Under the pieces are notes generated by a model that saw only the letters and a program-made list of their open reading frames with translations, was not told the DNA's origin and made no database searches. Positions 10,401 through 22,288 of a stretch of 64,000 nucleotides of DNA are shown in pieces. A program made the translations under genes and the position numbers. The stretch's first letter is position 1. Each line of letters begins with the position of its first letter. Source of the stretch: Humulus lupulus (taxonomy: Eukaryota > Streptophyta > Magnoliopsida > Rosales > Cannabaceae); the NCBI RefSeq assembly GCF_963169125.1, contig NC_084794.1, positions 156,374,858 through 156,438,857 of the forward strand, read 5' to 3'.

Positions 10401-11815
10401 CATCCTCTCCCCCTGGTGCATACCGAATAACCTCCCTGGTTCCTGTCACCATCTTGATAACTACTTTTTCAATCATGCTCCTTTCCAATCACAAATTAGG
10501 TGCCCTAGCACTGTATGGGGTCCTTCTACCTCAAAGATTGAGAATTTGACCTTACTGAATTCTGCCAATAGAAGCACTGTCTTTCACATCTCTTGCCCCG
10601 CAGCACTCATGCTCTTTACCTCATTCCACAGATCTCAAATAACATGGCTCTCTCTGCTACTCAAATACCACCGAAGATCTAATACACTGGAGCGGCCCTG
10701 TCACCCTGAACCATTCCAGAATTTAATCCTTACATGGGTCATTATTCCCAACCACCACCACTCGCATAAATTTCCAAAGTAAGGTACCCAACTCCTGACA
10801 CTCACTAACACAGGTTGTCATTGTCTTATCATTTCAAATCAAGCTCATAGATTTATTAATCTCCTTGTCCTTATAACTTCTTTTATCGAGTCCCCATTTG
10901 AGTTCTTTCCAACCCATCACACCAATATCTCAACCTGAACACTACTTTCTAGTATCCTCCTGTCACAAGTACTTAGCACAATCCTTAGTTATGACCTATC
11001 ACCTCCATATAACCAAGAATGAAGTTAGCTTTGTCCATCCTCTAAACAATTCCTAGGCAACCCAAACTTTCCTCTCCAACAAGAGGTTAACGCCTCTTAA
11101 GCCTTCCAGTTACTATTCTTTATCTGTCTGTATCCTTATACCGTACCGATACCATTTACTCATATGCTAGCGGACATCTCCGGACCTTTAGGGTAGATGG
11201 AAATTTCCAACTCCAACTATCGTCTGCAACTCTCCTGTATTACAATGCCAGGTTTACTTAACCATCCCAGATGCAAACAATCTGAGTTCATCCGCCACCG
11301 CTGACTAAACTTCTCCACCTTGAGGTTCACACTCCGACCCAAACCACATCCAGGTCCAAAAAATCACAACATTCATACACACATAAGCATATTAAGCCAA
11401 ATCCGTAATACCATACATTTAGCTACCCAATTATACCACAACTAGGTATACTCACGTTTCATTATGCCTCCTACAGGCCAATAAACAGATATTACATATG
11501 GATTCAATTTTAGACAGTTAACCACACACACTCTGTATGCAAACCATTATCCCAATATTCATCCACATGCAATAACAATGCTATTCAGCACACTTCAATC
11601 TCATCATGCAATAGTCAAGGGCCAAGCCCTATCAGTATCTCATGCATATGTTAACTCATTCATCATGCTCTATATATAAGATAAGCAGGAAAACAGGGCA
11701 TTCAAATACATATTCAGACATATTAACCAATCTTACCAACCAACCCTGAGTTAAGCCTGTCACTGACTGCGTGTGTACATGTTCGGTCAATCTCCAGAAC
11801 TAATAACCTTGGCTT
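7443..11815 (-). other. Decayed interior of the LARD-like element, no working genes
   Basis: No frame keeps retrotransposon protein sequence over any useful length. DNA-level echoes of Tekay remain in the right order: a polypurine-tract-like start at 7443-7480; 'CAGCTGGTAATAACCAGGTC' near 9650, matching the RT stretch of Tekay-1 near 19920; 'GCCGGTGCCATCTTCCACA' near 9823, matching the RT start near 20180; and 'AAGGGCCAAGCCCTATCAGT' near 11618, matching the leader near 22090. Open frames here (for example 10372-10782 on the plus strand) have no recognisable content. Confidence 0.65.
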
Positions 11816-11827
11816 GCTCTGATACCA
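11816..11827 (-). other. Primer binding site (initiator Met tRNA)
   Basis: On the minus strand TGGTATCAGAGC, three bases inside the 5' LTR, complements the 3' end of plant initiator Met tRNA. Confidence 0.85.
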
Positions 11828-11830
11828 AGT

Positions 11831-14060
11831 TGTAACGCCATACTTCCTTAGAGCCGTTACTACGTGAGTTTAAAAACGTGCTTTCAACTCGCTAATCGAG
11901 GTTTTAAGTCAAACAGTGTAATTAAGCCATAAACAAAGGAAAGACTTGAGAAATAATAATTTCCATAGAAAATTGTAAAAGTTTTACACTTGGGATCCCA
12001 AATTACAGTTTAGAAATATTTACAACATATAAACTGAACCAAGTCGGCTAGATGACAAAATCTAGGTTTATTTACAAGCATCTCCCAAAATCATCTGGCT
12101 GTGGCAGCCAGGCTGGCCAAACATGTACACGCCGCCTCACGCCTGCGGTACTCGTGGTTGGTTGATCTTTTCTTTACCCATACCTGCATCACAGAGCATC
12201 TGTTAGCCGAAGCCCAGCAAGAGAACCCACAAACAGATAACATATGCAACACATATATCAAGCATATGAAGAGGCTACCAATGGCTAAACACATACGGCC
12301 TAGCCATCTCAGGCATTTACCAAGCCCTGGGTTCTCGGACCACGCCGTGAGGATATCCCAGGTATCCTTCTAGGGACTCGCCGTGGCAACTCGCACTCCA
12401 CGTGCTCAACGCTGCACCTGGCCCCTTGCCGTTGTCGGCCTTGCACTCAACGTGCCCAATGCCGTTCCTGGCCCTTCGCCGTTCTCGGTCTACATCGTTC
12501 CTGGCTCAAGCCGACCATTCATATCATAATATACATAGCATAACAAGCAGGTTTAGAATTCTAGCATAATCAGATAAAGGGCTACGCCCCGCAGTTCTAA
12601 CATATTGGGCTCGACCCTGCATATCAACTCTATTCAAACACATTGGGCTCAGCCCTGCACACAAGCTCCATGGGAACAAGGGTTCTCTTTCCTGAGTTTC
12701 AAGCTTTCTGAGCACCGATGCCCCGAGCACAGTCCTCTAACGCGAGCCTCGCCGAAACCCTAGTCACAACACATTAACAATGTCCATCCATCAAATTCTA
12801 ATCCAATAAATAACTTAGAGCCATAACCTAACCTCCGGGTCCTTGAATTCTATTAATCCAGGTGATAAAATCCATCCCGAGCCTTACCCCTTGAGTTCCC
12901 AAGCCTAAAATACCCTTAAAACTCAAACTGGCACAAAGGGCCGCGACCTCACCCACAAGAGCCGCGGCTAGCCTCGAAATAGAGGGTAGCACCTCACTGA
13001 CCCCCACACGGGCCGCGGCGCGCATGAGCTTCTTGGCCTCCCATGGCCGCGCGCGCACACGGGCCGCGACGCACCCCTCCTAGGGCCACGGCGCACCCCT
13101 CCTAGGGCCGCGGCTCTCACCTCCGAACCCAGAATTCCTCATCAGTTTTCTACCTTTTCTTCAAGCCAATCCTCACCGAAACCAGACTAACAATCCTAGA
13201 TAATTAACACCATCATTCCAGCTCAATAACAGCACTAAAACCCCATTGAATCCTACTCCAGAACTCAGCTAAGGCACCCAAAAGTAGACCAAACTTAACC
13301 AACATGCAAACCTCAAAACTAGCAGAAATTCAAGACCAAATCTTAATAATTAGAACTTACCTCTTACTGAATTAAGCTTCTGAACCAGTTCCCCCTATGC
13401 ATCAATCTTCAAACTTCAAGTTTCCCTAGATTTCCCCAGCTGAAAACCTTTAGCTTTAAGTTGATTTCCCTTAGGTTTCCCTTGAGTTTTCCTTAGAGAG
13501 TGAAAGAGAGAGAGAAGTAAGAACTATCTTCAGTTGGGAGGAAATATAAGTCGGTTTCTAAAGTTTCTAAACTATTCCCTTATTTTGTTTTACCTGACTT
13601 AAGTCTAAAGGGTTACCTCAAGGCTCGGGGTACCAAAACGTCCCCGAGGGAAAAATGGTAAATTTCCCCAGTATTCCCACCTAGACATTCTATCCTAAAA
13701 TATATCTCCAAATATTTATTTTCATGTCTCGATAATCCCATAACACACCTAGTACCCAAATTACCCCTCGACTCACCCCGAGTCCGAATCTCAACCCCGT
13801 TGTGACTCGCTGGCTAAGCGCTCCCCAGGACTATCTCGGATCGTGCTGCACAGACATATCACATATATAACATTTATCACATTCATGCCCCTAATATCCA
13901 GACGGGGCCCACATGCACATTTAACTCACTAAACATGCATCACTATCATATATTCACATTAATTCACCCATTAACATATTAAAGCATATTAAATCATTTA
14001 TTGCCCTCCAGGCCAACTAATCAAGGCCCTAAGCTCGATTAGAAAATTTGGGTCGTTACA
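11831..14060 (-). repeat. 5' LTR of the LARD-like element (2230 bp)
   Basis: Begins TGTAACGCCA and ends GGTCGTTACA on the plus strand. It keeps the 232-bp promoter-side segment missing from its partner, including a GA-rich block (about 13500-13520) and a TATATTT-like word on the minus strand (about 13548). A tandem duplication of about 21 bp (CGCACCCCTCCTAGGGCC unit, near 13070-13110) is absent from the partner. Confidence 0.9.
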
Positions 14061-14752
14061 CCCACCCTCCTTCCTCAGCACAACTCAGATTCGAAGGGTC
14101 GCGGCTCACCAAGACATATACCGTGGACCGCCCCCTTCGAACCCAAAAAAACCACCATTTTTAACTCCCAAACCTCATGTAAACTCACTCAAAACCACCC
14201 CAAATCCACAACTCAATTATCCAAAGACTTCCCACAAGATTCCAACAACACACCCCAGCTGAATCCTAGGCTAGAAACCCATAGAAAACCCATTTCAATT
14301 ACTTAAACCTTCTAACCCAAGAACACAAAACGAGCCATGGAGATACTAGAATTCAACCATCAAACCTTGGATTAAAGCTTACCTCAGCTGCAGAATCACT
14401 TGTCCAGGAGTTCCCTGACCTATCTTCAAAGTTTCAGCCTCAAATTCCACCTTGAATACCAAAACCACAACCATTTTCTCAAAATTCCTAACCACAGAAA
14501 CGAAAATCATTGCTTACCTTAGCTCTGTTTTAGTTCTTAATTAGTCCTTGAGCTAAACCTCCAATTTATCCCTTCAATTCCCAAAAATTCAGCTTGATTC
14601 CAGCAATTCCTCCTCAAATTTCAGTGTGTTCCTTCCTTAAGTGAGAGAAGAGAGAGAAGGCTGAGAAAGAGTCGGTTCTAACTTTGTGTCTACTGTTTTC
14701 TAAAATCTTCCTAAGTCTCTCCTTAGACTATTAAGCTAATCCCAAAGCTCGG

Positions 14753-17015
14753 TGTAACGCCCTACTACCTTAGAGACGTTACATAGTGAGTTTAAAAAAA
14801 ATAGAAATCGTGCTTTTGACTGACTCTAAGTGGTTTCTAAAACCAAAAGTGTGAATAAATCAGAATTTAAGGCTGTACTCTTTAAAAATGTTTAGTTTCA
14901 TTGAAAACGTTAAGTATCAAACATCTGGGATCCCAAAATAAGGTTTACAAAATATTTACAACTCAAAAATAGATTTACACCAGGTTAACTATCAAAAGAA
15001 TGAGTTAATACAGTCATTTACAAAATGCTCCCAACCAAATATTTACAACTCAAAAATAGATTTACGCGTCGCTTCACGCTCTCCGTACTCATGGTCGGTT
15101 GACTGACTCCTTGCTTTTACTTGCCACACGGAGCACCCGTGAGCCGAAGCCCAGCAAGAAAACCCTAATAGTACATAACATATGCAAATAACATAGCTGG
15201 CATAATTCACTGATAAATAGGAAGACCATTAGATTAAACAAGCACGACCATGCCGCCCCAGAGGCCTTACCAAAGCTTGGGGTCTCGGTCCTCACCGTAG
15301 GATAACTCATGTATCCCTAGGGTCCCACCCTGGCTATAGCATCCCATGTGCTGAGCCGTTACTTTCGGCCCCACTGCCATACCCGGCCTTGCCGTTCATT
15401 CCATTATAATCACACATATAATACATTATGAAATAACCATTTAAACATACAATAGTTCATCTAAGATTACACATTTGCACACAATACAATATAGGGCCGT
15501 GCCCTGAAATCACACAGTGGGCCCATGCCCTATTCTCGGGTGTTACGGTTTTCTTACCTGTATCCCGAGCTTTCCGATGAACCACGGTCACGAGCACGGT
15601 CCTCTAGCACGAGCCTCTCCGAAATCCTAGTCACAACACACATAAGACACTTTTAACAACCTTAAATGAGCTTCCAGGCCAAGTTCTAGTACTCGGAACG
15701 TTGAACTTCACCAAACATGGTAAAAGACTCAACCCCGAGCACCCTAGGTTAAATTCCCAAGCCTAAAATCTCAAAATCCCAAAATCCCTTAAGCGCCGCG
15801 GCATAGGCCACCCATGCCGCGGCATGGCCCCCAAACAGAACCCCCAAAGGCTCAAAAACAGGTAAGGGCCGCGACATTGCTTAGGCCATGCCGCGGCCTG
15901 CCCTTCTCCTTCAGCATGCAACTTCTTCGAAGGGTCGCGGCTCACCAAGAACCATGCCGCGGCCCGACCCTTCGAACCCAGAAAAAAACCACCATTTTAC
16001 TCTCTAAACCTCACCTTAAACCATCCCAAACACATATCTCAACCCCAAAACTCAATTCCAAACTTCATATGAACAATCTAACAACCTATAGACACTAGAA
16101 TCAAGATCAAAACACAAACATACCCAACAATCCACCCTTAGATTGCAAAAATCAACAACTTCAAACTAAAACTTTAAAAACTTAACTCAAGCTTTAAATT
16201 TCACAAGTCAAAGCATAAATCAAACTTAAATATGCATAAAATCCTTACCTTAAGTTGATAATTCACCCAAAAGCCTCCTTGATCTCCTCCTAAACTCCCA
16301 CTTCAGCCCATTTTTCTCTTCTTCTCATTGCCCTAACTTTTCCTTCTCTTTATTTTTAACAAAGCCGTCAAATAAACCAAATGCCCAAACCGTGCACCCT
16401 ATAATCCCAGCTGAAAATTGTCTACACCCCTTGCCAAATGACCATGCTACCCCTCCAAATACTCCTTTCCCAACTAAGTCCTCAAGGGCACTCTAGTCTT
16501 TCCACTTATAGTTCAATTCTACCATTTTCCAACTAAACTTGTTACTCACAGCAGTAACTAATGGTTACCCAGGTTACTCAATCACCAATAACCATTACGC
16601 GCTAAATCTCAATTTAACCATAACAATTCCCAAAGTACCCCTAGGCTCCTCCCGAGCCGGATATAAAATCCCGTTGTGACTTTTGAGTAAACTAGCTCTC
16701 TAGGACCGTCTCGGCACGTGCATCACAATAATAACACCACACTCACGTGGTACAATTCACATAATACAATTATCACATATCAATGCAGTTATGCCCAACA
16801 TGGCCAAAATTACAGTTATGCCCTTCTAACACGATCCGGGCCTACATGCATACTAATATACATAGTCATGCATCTCAGATAAACAAATAGTCATTAACAT
16901 GCTTTAAATCATAATTATGCATTTAACTCATCAAAGTCACACATAAATCCCATCATGCCCTCCTGGCACGCTAATCAAGGCCCTTAAGCCTTATTAGTGA
17001 ATTTGGGTCGTTACA
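14753..17015 (-). mobile_element. Solo LTR, Tekay-like (2263 bp)
   Basis: Starts TGTAACGCCC, ends GGTCGTTACA, with perfect TSD CTCGG (14748-14752 and 17016-17020). There is no primer site, coding region or second LTR, so an element was reduced to a single LTR by LTR-LTR recombination. It lies in the 3' LTR of Tekay-1. Confidence 0.9.
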
Positions 17016-17397
17016 CTCGGGGTACCGGAAACATCCCATAGGGAAAAATAGTATTCCCCAATATTCCCGCCTAAACTTTCTAACCTCAAATATATCTCCA
17101 TATATTTATTTTCATAACCCGATAGTTCATTACTCGATACCTAAAATGTCCCTGACTTGACCAAAGTCAATTATAATGCCCCGTTGTGACTTTTCCCACT
17201 ATCTAGCCCTAGGATCGCCCCAAGTTGCCGGCTGCAGATTTATCCACATAATAATGTGGTTCTCACATTTATCACATATATATATCATTTATTTTACAAA
17301 CATTTTTAATCATATAATTACACATTAAATCCATTATTGCCCTCCTGGCACACTAATCAAGACCCTTAAGCCTCATTAGCGAATTTGGGTCGTTACA

Positions 17398-17410
17398 ACT
17401 ATCCCCTCCT
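17398..17410 (-). other. Polypurine tract of Tekay-1
   Basis: On the minus strand AGGAGGGGATAGT stands immediately before the 3' LTR. Confidence 0.8.
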
Positions 17411-17433
17411 AATGAGAATTTCGTCCTCGAAAT

Positions 17434-17712
17434 TTACCTGAATAGCTCGAGATACTGATCCCGCATCATTGTCTCTAACTCCCAGGTCACTTCCTCAACC
17501 TCGCTATTCCTCCATAATACTTTCACTAATGGTATCATCTTATTTCGCAAGACTTTGTCCTTCCGATCCAAAATTTGAATTGGTCGCTCCTTGTAGGACA
17601 AGTCTATCTGCAACTCCAAATCCTCATACCTCAACACATGTGTCATATCAAAAACATACTTTCGCAACATGGAGACATGAAACACATTATGAACTCTTGA
17701 TAAGTGACGGTG
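17434..17712 (-). pseudogene. Chromodomain at the C-terminus of Tekay-1 pol
   Basis: The frame reads from SRVHNVFHVSMLRKYV (the conserved end of the integrase region) through PIQILDRKDKVLRNKMIPLV, KVLWRNSEVEEVTWELE and ends LELFR. The last 50 residues are the chromodomain-like tail that steers chromovirus integrase to modified histones in heterochromatin. It is out of frame with the integrase ORF, so one indel lies at about 17700-17715. Aromatic and Trp-Glu positions (VLW, TWELE) are kept. Confidence 0.85.
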
Positions 17713-18905
17713 GCAAGGCCAGCCTATAAGCCACCTGTCCAATCCTCTCTAGGATCTCAAAAGGTCCAACAAACCGAGGGCTCAGCTTGCCCTTCACTCC
17801 AAACCTCTTCACCCCTCTCAGTGGTGAAACTCGCAAAAACACGTGGTCCCCAACCTGGAACTCCACGTTCCTATGCTTAGGATCAGCGTAGCTTTTCTGT
17901 CTACTCTGCGAAGCAAGCATCCTAGCTCGAATCTTCTCAATAGCCTCATTGGTGTTCTGAACCATGTCTGGTCCTAAGTACCTCCTCTCACCCATCTCAT
18001 CCCAATGTATGGGTGATCTACATTTTCTCTCATATAGCATCTCATAAGGGGCCACCCCAATTGTGGACTGATAGCTGTTGTTATATGAGAATTCAATCAA
18101 CGGTAAGTACTTACTCCAAGACCCCTCGAAATCAATCACACATTCCCTAAGCATGTCCTCCAACACCTGAATCGTCCTCTCAGACTGTCCATCAGTTTGA
18201 GGATGGAAAGCTGTGCTAAACTTCAGCTGAGTCCCCATAGCTCTCTGTAGAGCTCCCAAAAACTTGGAGGTAAAGATAGGGTCTCGATCAGATACAATAG
18301 ACTTTGGAACCCCATGGAGATGAACTATCTCCCTCACATACAACTCTGCATACTGCTCTACTATATAGGTCGTCCTCACTGGTAGAAAATGAGCTGACTT
18401 GGTGTATCTGTCCACTATCACCCACATCGAGTCATGAAGTCCAATTGTCCTGGGTAATCCTCCCATGAAATCCATCGTAATATCCTCCCACTTCCACTCT
18501 GGGATACCCAAAGGCTGAAGTAATCCCGCTGGTCGCTGATGCTCAGCCTTAACCTGCTGACATGTCAAACATCTAGCCACATACTCTACCACATCCCTCT
18601 TCATCCCAGGCCACCAATATAATGTCCGTAGATCCTGATACATTTTCGTGGTACCTGGATGGAGCGAGTATGGCATAGTGTGAGACTCATCCAGTATCTC
18701 TCGTCTGATCCCTTCATTTGCCAGAACACAAATCTGTCCCTGATAACGGAGCAAACATGTCTCAGAAACATAATAATCCTCAGCTGTCCCCGCTAAGACC
18801 TGCTGCCTAGCTTCCTGCAACTGCACATCTGCCAACTGACCCTCCTTGACCCGCTCTAACAGGGTTGACTGCAAAGTAATATTAGCTAACTAGCCTACCA
18901 CCAGT
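17690..18905 (-). pseudogene. Tekay-1 integrase (core catalytic residues preserved)
   Basis: A 395-codon open stretch (to 18874) contains the HHCC zinc-binding domain (HTMPYSLHPGTTKMY then CLTCQQVK), and the retroviral integrase core with D in TMDFMGGLP, D in VSDRDPIF and E in GQSERTIQVLE, followed by the GPFEILERIG region. All three acidic catalytic residues are visible. It would insert the cDNA into chromosomes. It is cut off from upstream RNase H by a stop near 18890 and from the chromodomain by a frameshift, so it is not translated as part of a polyprotein. Confidence 0.9.
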
Positions 18906-19430
18906 TATATCCTTACCCTGACCATCTCATCAGCTAATTCCCTCGAGATCTAGGTGGAACTATACAACTGTCCTGGGCCCCTCCGGCTCAACGCATCTGC
19001 CACCATGTTGGCTTTCCCAGGGTGGTAAAGGATGTCACAGTCATAATCCTTAACCAACTCCAACAAACGTCTCTGCCTCATATTTAGATCCTTCTGGGTA
19101 AAGAAATACTTCAGACTCTTATGGTCAGTGTATATCTCGCACTTCTCTCCATACAGATAACAACGCCATACCTTCAGTGCGAATACCACTGCTGCTAACT
19201 CCAAATCATGAGTCAGATACCGCTGTTCATACTCCTTCAGCCGCCGAGATGCATAGGCTATATCTTTCTCATTCTACATCATCACGCAGCCTAAACCCAT
19301 CCTCGAGGCATCACAATAGACCACAAACTTTCCTTCCTCCGAAGGAAGACTCAACACAGGTGCAGAAATAAGCCGTTGCTTTAACTCTTGAAAACTGTTC
19401 TCACACTTCTAAGTCCAAACAAAATTCTGA
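18906..19430 (-). pseudogene. Tekay-1 RNase H domain
   Basis: The minus-strand frame shows the gypsy RNase H block: [39 protein letters not shown], and the histidine/aspartate-rich end [16 protein letters not shown]. Upstream (to about 19430) are the linking residues that join RT. In-frame stops interrupt it near 19276 and 19410. The domain degrades the RNA strand during reverse transcription. Confidence 0.85.
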
Positions 19431-20200
19431 TTCTTTCTTGTCAACTCTGTCATTGGTGAAGAAATCTTCGAGAACCCTTCTACGAACCGTCTGTAATAAC
19501 CTGCCAACCCAATGAAACTCCGCACCTCCGAGGCATTCCTTAGCCTCGGCTAATCCCTTACTGCTTCTACCTTGGACGGATCCACCTTAATCCCTTCTGC
19601 CCCAACTATGTGTCCAAGGAAAGTCATCTCTGGCAACCAAAACTCACACTTCTTGAACTTGTCGTATAACTGATGCTCCCTCAACCTCTGTAAAACCTGT
19701 CGAAGATGCTGCTCACGCTCTGCCTCTGAGCTGGAGTATACCAAAATGTCGTCGATGAAGACAATAACGAACTAATCCAAAAAGTCCTTGAACACCCTGT
19801 TCATCAGATCCATAAAAGCTGCTGGGGCATTGGTCAGACCGAAAGACATGACCAAGAACTCATAATGCCCATACTATGTCCGGAAGGCCGTCTTCGGTAT
19901 GTCCTCATCTTTGATCCTCAGCTGGTGATAACCAGATCGAAGATCAATCTTTGAGAACACTGTCTTTCCCAAGTGATCGAACAAGTCATCAATCCTTGGT
20001 AAATGATACTTATTCTTGATAGTCAACTTGTTCAATTCTCTATATTCTATACACATCCTCAAAGTCCCATCCTTCTTCTTAACAAACAACACTGGAGCAC
20101 CCCATGGAGAATAACTAGGCCTGATGAATCCCAAATCTAGAAGTTCCTGCAACTGTATCTTCAACTCTTTTAGTTCTGCTGGTGCCATTTTGTACGGTGT
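19431..20200 (-). pseudogene. Tekay-1 reverse transcriptase
   Basis: Reading minus, the domain opens [20 protein letters not shown], then [28 protein letters not shown] (first catalytic Asp) and the active-site box FIDDILVYS at 19733-19759 with both Asp present. It closes with [16 protein letters not shown] and [12 protein letters not shown]. Stops are seen near 19873, 19774 and 19553. Compared with autonomous relatives, the order and length are normal; loss is by point changes only. Confidence 0.9.
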
Positions 20201-21016
20201 CCTTGATACTGGTTCTGTCCTCGGTGCTAACTCAATCTCAAACTAAATCTCCCGGCGCGGCGGCAACCCTGGCAGATCTTCAGGGAATACATCTAAAAAC
20301 ACACATACCAATCTGGTCTCTCCCGGCCCTGCCGGCATAACTCTAGCGGTATCCACTACACTAGCCAGAAAACCATTGCATCCCCCCTGTAACAAGTCTC
20401 TGGCTCTCAATGCTGAAATCATGGGCATGCGGGGTCCAAGCACCACTCCCACAAAGACAAAAGGGTCCTCGCCCTCAGGCTCAAAAGTAACCATTTTCTT
20501 CCTGCAATCAATCGTAGCCCCATACCTGACCAACCAATCCATCCCTAACATCATATAAAAATCCTCCATATCTAACTCGATCAGATCCACCGAAAGTTCC
20601 TTACCATCAACCATCATTGGCAGTGCCCTAACGAATCTCTTAGAAACTACCAGTTCCCCAGTAGGCAATAAAGTCCCAAACCCTTCAGTCTAATACTCAC
20701 TAGGTCTACACAATCTATCAATCACTCTACTGGAAACAAAATAATGTGTAGCACCAGAATCAATCAATATTGTAAAAGGAGTGCTAGCGCTAGAAAGCTG
20801 ACCTGTCACTACCGAGGGACTAGCCTCGACCTCTGCCTGAGTCAAGGTGAATACTCGAGCTGGAGTCAAGCTATCCACCTTTCCTGCTTCACCTTTTTCA
20901 CCGTTGGGCAGTCTTTCCGGAGATGCCCTACTACCCCACACACAAAGAATGCCTTGGCCCGGCACTCGCCCAGATGGCATCTTCTGCACCTCGGGCACTC
21001 TGGATAGGTCTGCCAT
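20201..21016 (-). pseudogene. Tekay-1 protease and protease-RT linker
   Basis: The aspartic protease signature ILIDSGATHYFVSS is at about 20735-20770 on the minus strand (catalytic DSG). Downstream come the flap and the conserved MLGMDWLVRYGATIDCRKK stretch, and the FPEDLPGLPPRREI link into RT. A stop at 20691 and another near 20242 break it. The protease would cut the gag-pol polyprotein. Confidence 0.87.
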
Positions 21017-21971
21017 GCCTCGCTGCCACCTTGACGGCCACCCTAACCACCCCGACCCCTCCTATCAGGACCAACATCAGTCGAAGTGTCAGGAGCCTTT
21101 CTCTTGAAGTCACTTGGGCCTCCGCCCCTACCTGTCCCCGAATAAGGAGGCATTACTCTGCGACCTTCATGCCTCACCGCACTCTCCCTCCATATCTTGT
21201 TCTCCGCTTCCTCAGCGGTGAGGGCCTTCTCAACGGCCTGGGCATAAGATGTTCCTCCAGGTACTGTTGTGATCCTGACTTCCCAGGCTATCATAGCATT
21301 AAGCCCCCTGATAAAATGATCTTGCCTAGCAGCATCAGTAGGCACAAGATCTGGTGCAAACTTCGCAAGCCTATCAAATTTTAGGGCATACTCGGTAACA
21401 GTCATGTTGCCCTGAACCAGACTCACAAACTCATTTACTTTCGCTGCTCTGAGAGCAACATTGTAGTACTTCTGACTAAACAAGTCTCTGAAACCTTCCC
21501 AACTCAAAGTAGTAACATCCCTGGTCTGCGATGCCACTTCCCACCAGATGCGGGCATCTTCCCTCGACATATAAGTGGCACATGCCACTCTATCATGCCC
21601 TTCTATCCTCATAAAATCCTAATTATTGTAATCATAGTTAGCCACTGCTCGACTTTCAATGGATCTGGTCCACCCTCAAAGATTGGGGGTTGCTTCTTCC
21701 TGAACCGCTCATATAACAGCTCCCATCTGTTACCAACCTCCCCTGCCTGCATAACTGGTACCACTGCGGGTTGTACAATAGGGGCAACACTCCATGATGG
21801 AGCCTGCTGTCGCAAAATACGAATCTGCTCGTCCCGAATCTGCAATCGAGCCTGCATCTCAGCCATTAACTGTTGCTAGTTCCCAGGCACTGGCGGAGGA
21901 GTCTGGCCCTGGTCATCATCCCAGGTCCCGGACCTAGTGCTGGCTAGTCGTGTAGATTTTCTTGGATGCAT
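20880..21971 (-). pseudogene. Tekay-1 gag
   Basis: The start codon is at 21969-21971 (MHPRKSTRLAS); the same start is found at equivalent places in the other Tekay copies (43913, 61606). The capsid domain has NRWELLYERFRKKQPPIFEG, RIEGHDRVACATYMSRED, QKYYNVALRAAKVNEFV and YALKFDRLAKFAPDLVPTDA. The nucleocapsid zinc knuckle near 20905-20960 reads FFVCGVVGHLRKDCP; the first of its CCHC cysteines is replaced by Phe. A stop near 21873 and frameshifts near 21612 and 21030 disable it. Confidence 0.87.
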
Positions 21972-22273
21972 AACTATCCAAGTCAATATGCAAATAACGA
22001 CTTGGCAGTTAGACCATGATGACAGGGTAAAAACTTCTCCAAGATCCATCAATAGACATAACAAATCACAAACAATCTCACACAACAGTCAAGGGCCAAG
22101 CCCTATCAGTGTCTCATGCTTCCTATAAATCCAATAAACAACAGCATTCATAACTCATTTTAGGCACATAAGCATATAAACACATATACACATTACCAAA
22201 CCCTAATTTAAGCTTGTCTCTAGCAGCGAATGTACACGTCCAGCCTGTCTTCAGGAACCCTTAAACTTAGGAC
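21972..22273 (-). other. Tekay-1 5' leader
   Basis: About 300 bp between primer site and gag start with no coding content. It contains the box AAGGGCCAAGCCCTATCAGT (near 22091), shared with the other Tekay-like elements in the window. Confidence 0.7.
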
Positions 22274-22285
22274 GCTCTGATATCA
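22274..22285 (-). other. Primer binding site of Tekay-1 (one mismatch)
   Basis: Minus strand TGATATCAGAGC, differing at one base from the TGGTATCAGAGC complement of initiator Met tRNA seen in the other elements. Confidence 0.8.
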
Positions 22286-22288
22286 AGT

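Larger units (their letters stand above)
5309..14060 (-). mobile_element. Pol-less Tekay derivative (LARD-like), 8752 bp, with both LTRs
   Basis: Two related LTRs (5309-7282 and 11831-14060) bracket a 4.55-kb interior with a good initiator-Met primer site and a polypurine tract, but no working gag or pol frame. TSD is CCCGC/CCCAC. The interior keeps scattered, collinear, heavily decayed Tekay sequence: a chromodomain tail at 7300-7442, RT-like words near 9650-9840, and the shared leader box near 11605-11645. This is the plan of a large retrotransposon derivative (LARD), which relies on proteins from autonomous relatives. An alternative is a very old autonomous copy, but its LTRs look only a few percent diverged, much less decayed than the interior. 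Confidence 0.85.
4116..17397 (-). repeat. 3' LTR of Tekay-1, in three pieces
   Basis: The pieces are 4116-5308, 14066-14752 and 17021-17397, about 2257 bp in total, collinear with the 2300-bp 5' LTR at 22289-24588. The first gap is the 5309-14060 element, and the flanking words CCCGC (5304-5308) and CCCAC (14061-14065) are its TSD with one change. The second gap is the solo LTR 14753-17015 with perfect TSD CTCGG. Outer ends are TGTAACGCCC and GGTCGTTACA on the plus strand. Confidence 0.9.

Noticed and set aside
10372..10782. A 136-codon plus-strand open frame inside the LARD-like element.
   Set aside because: No recognisable motif, runs through decayed retrotransposon interior, and has no support from neighbours. 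Length alone is not evidence.
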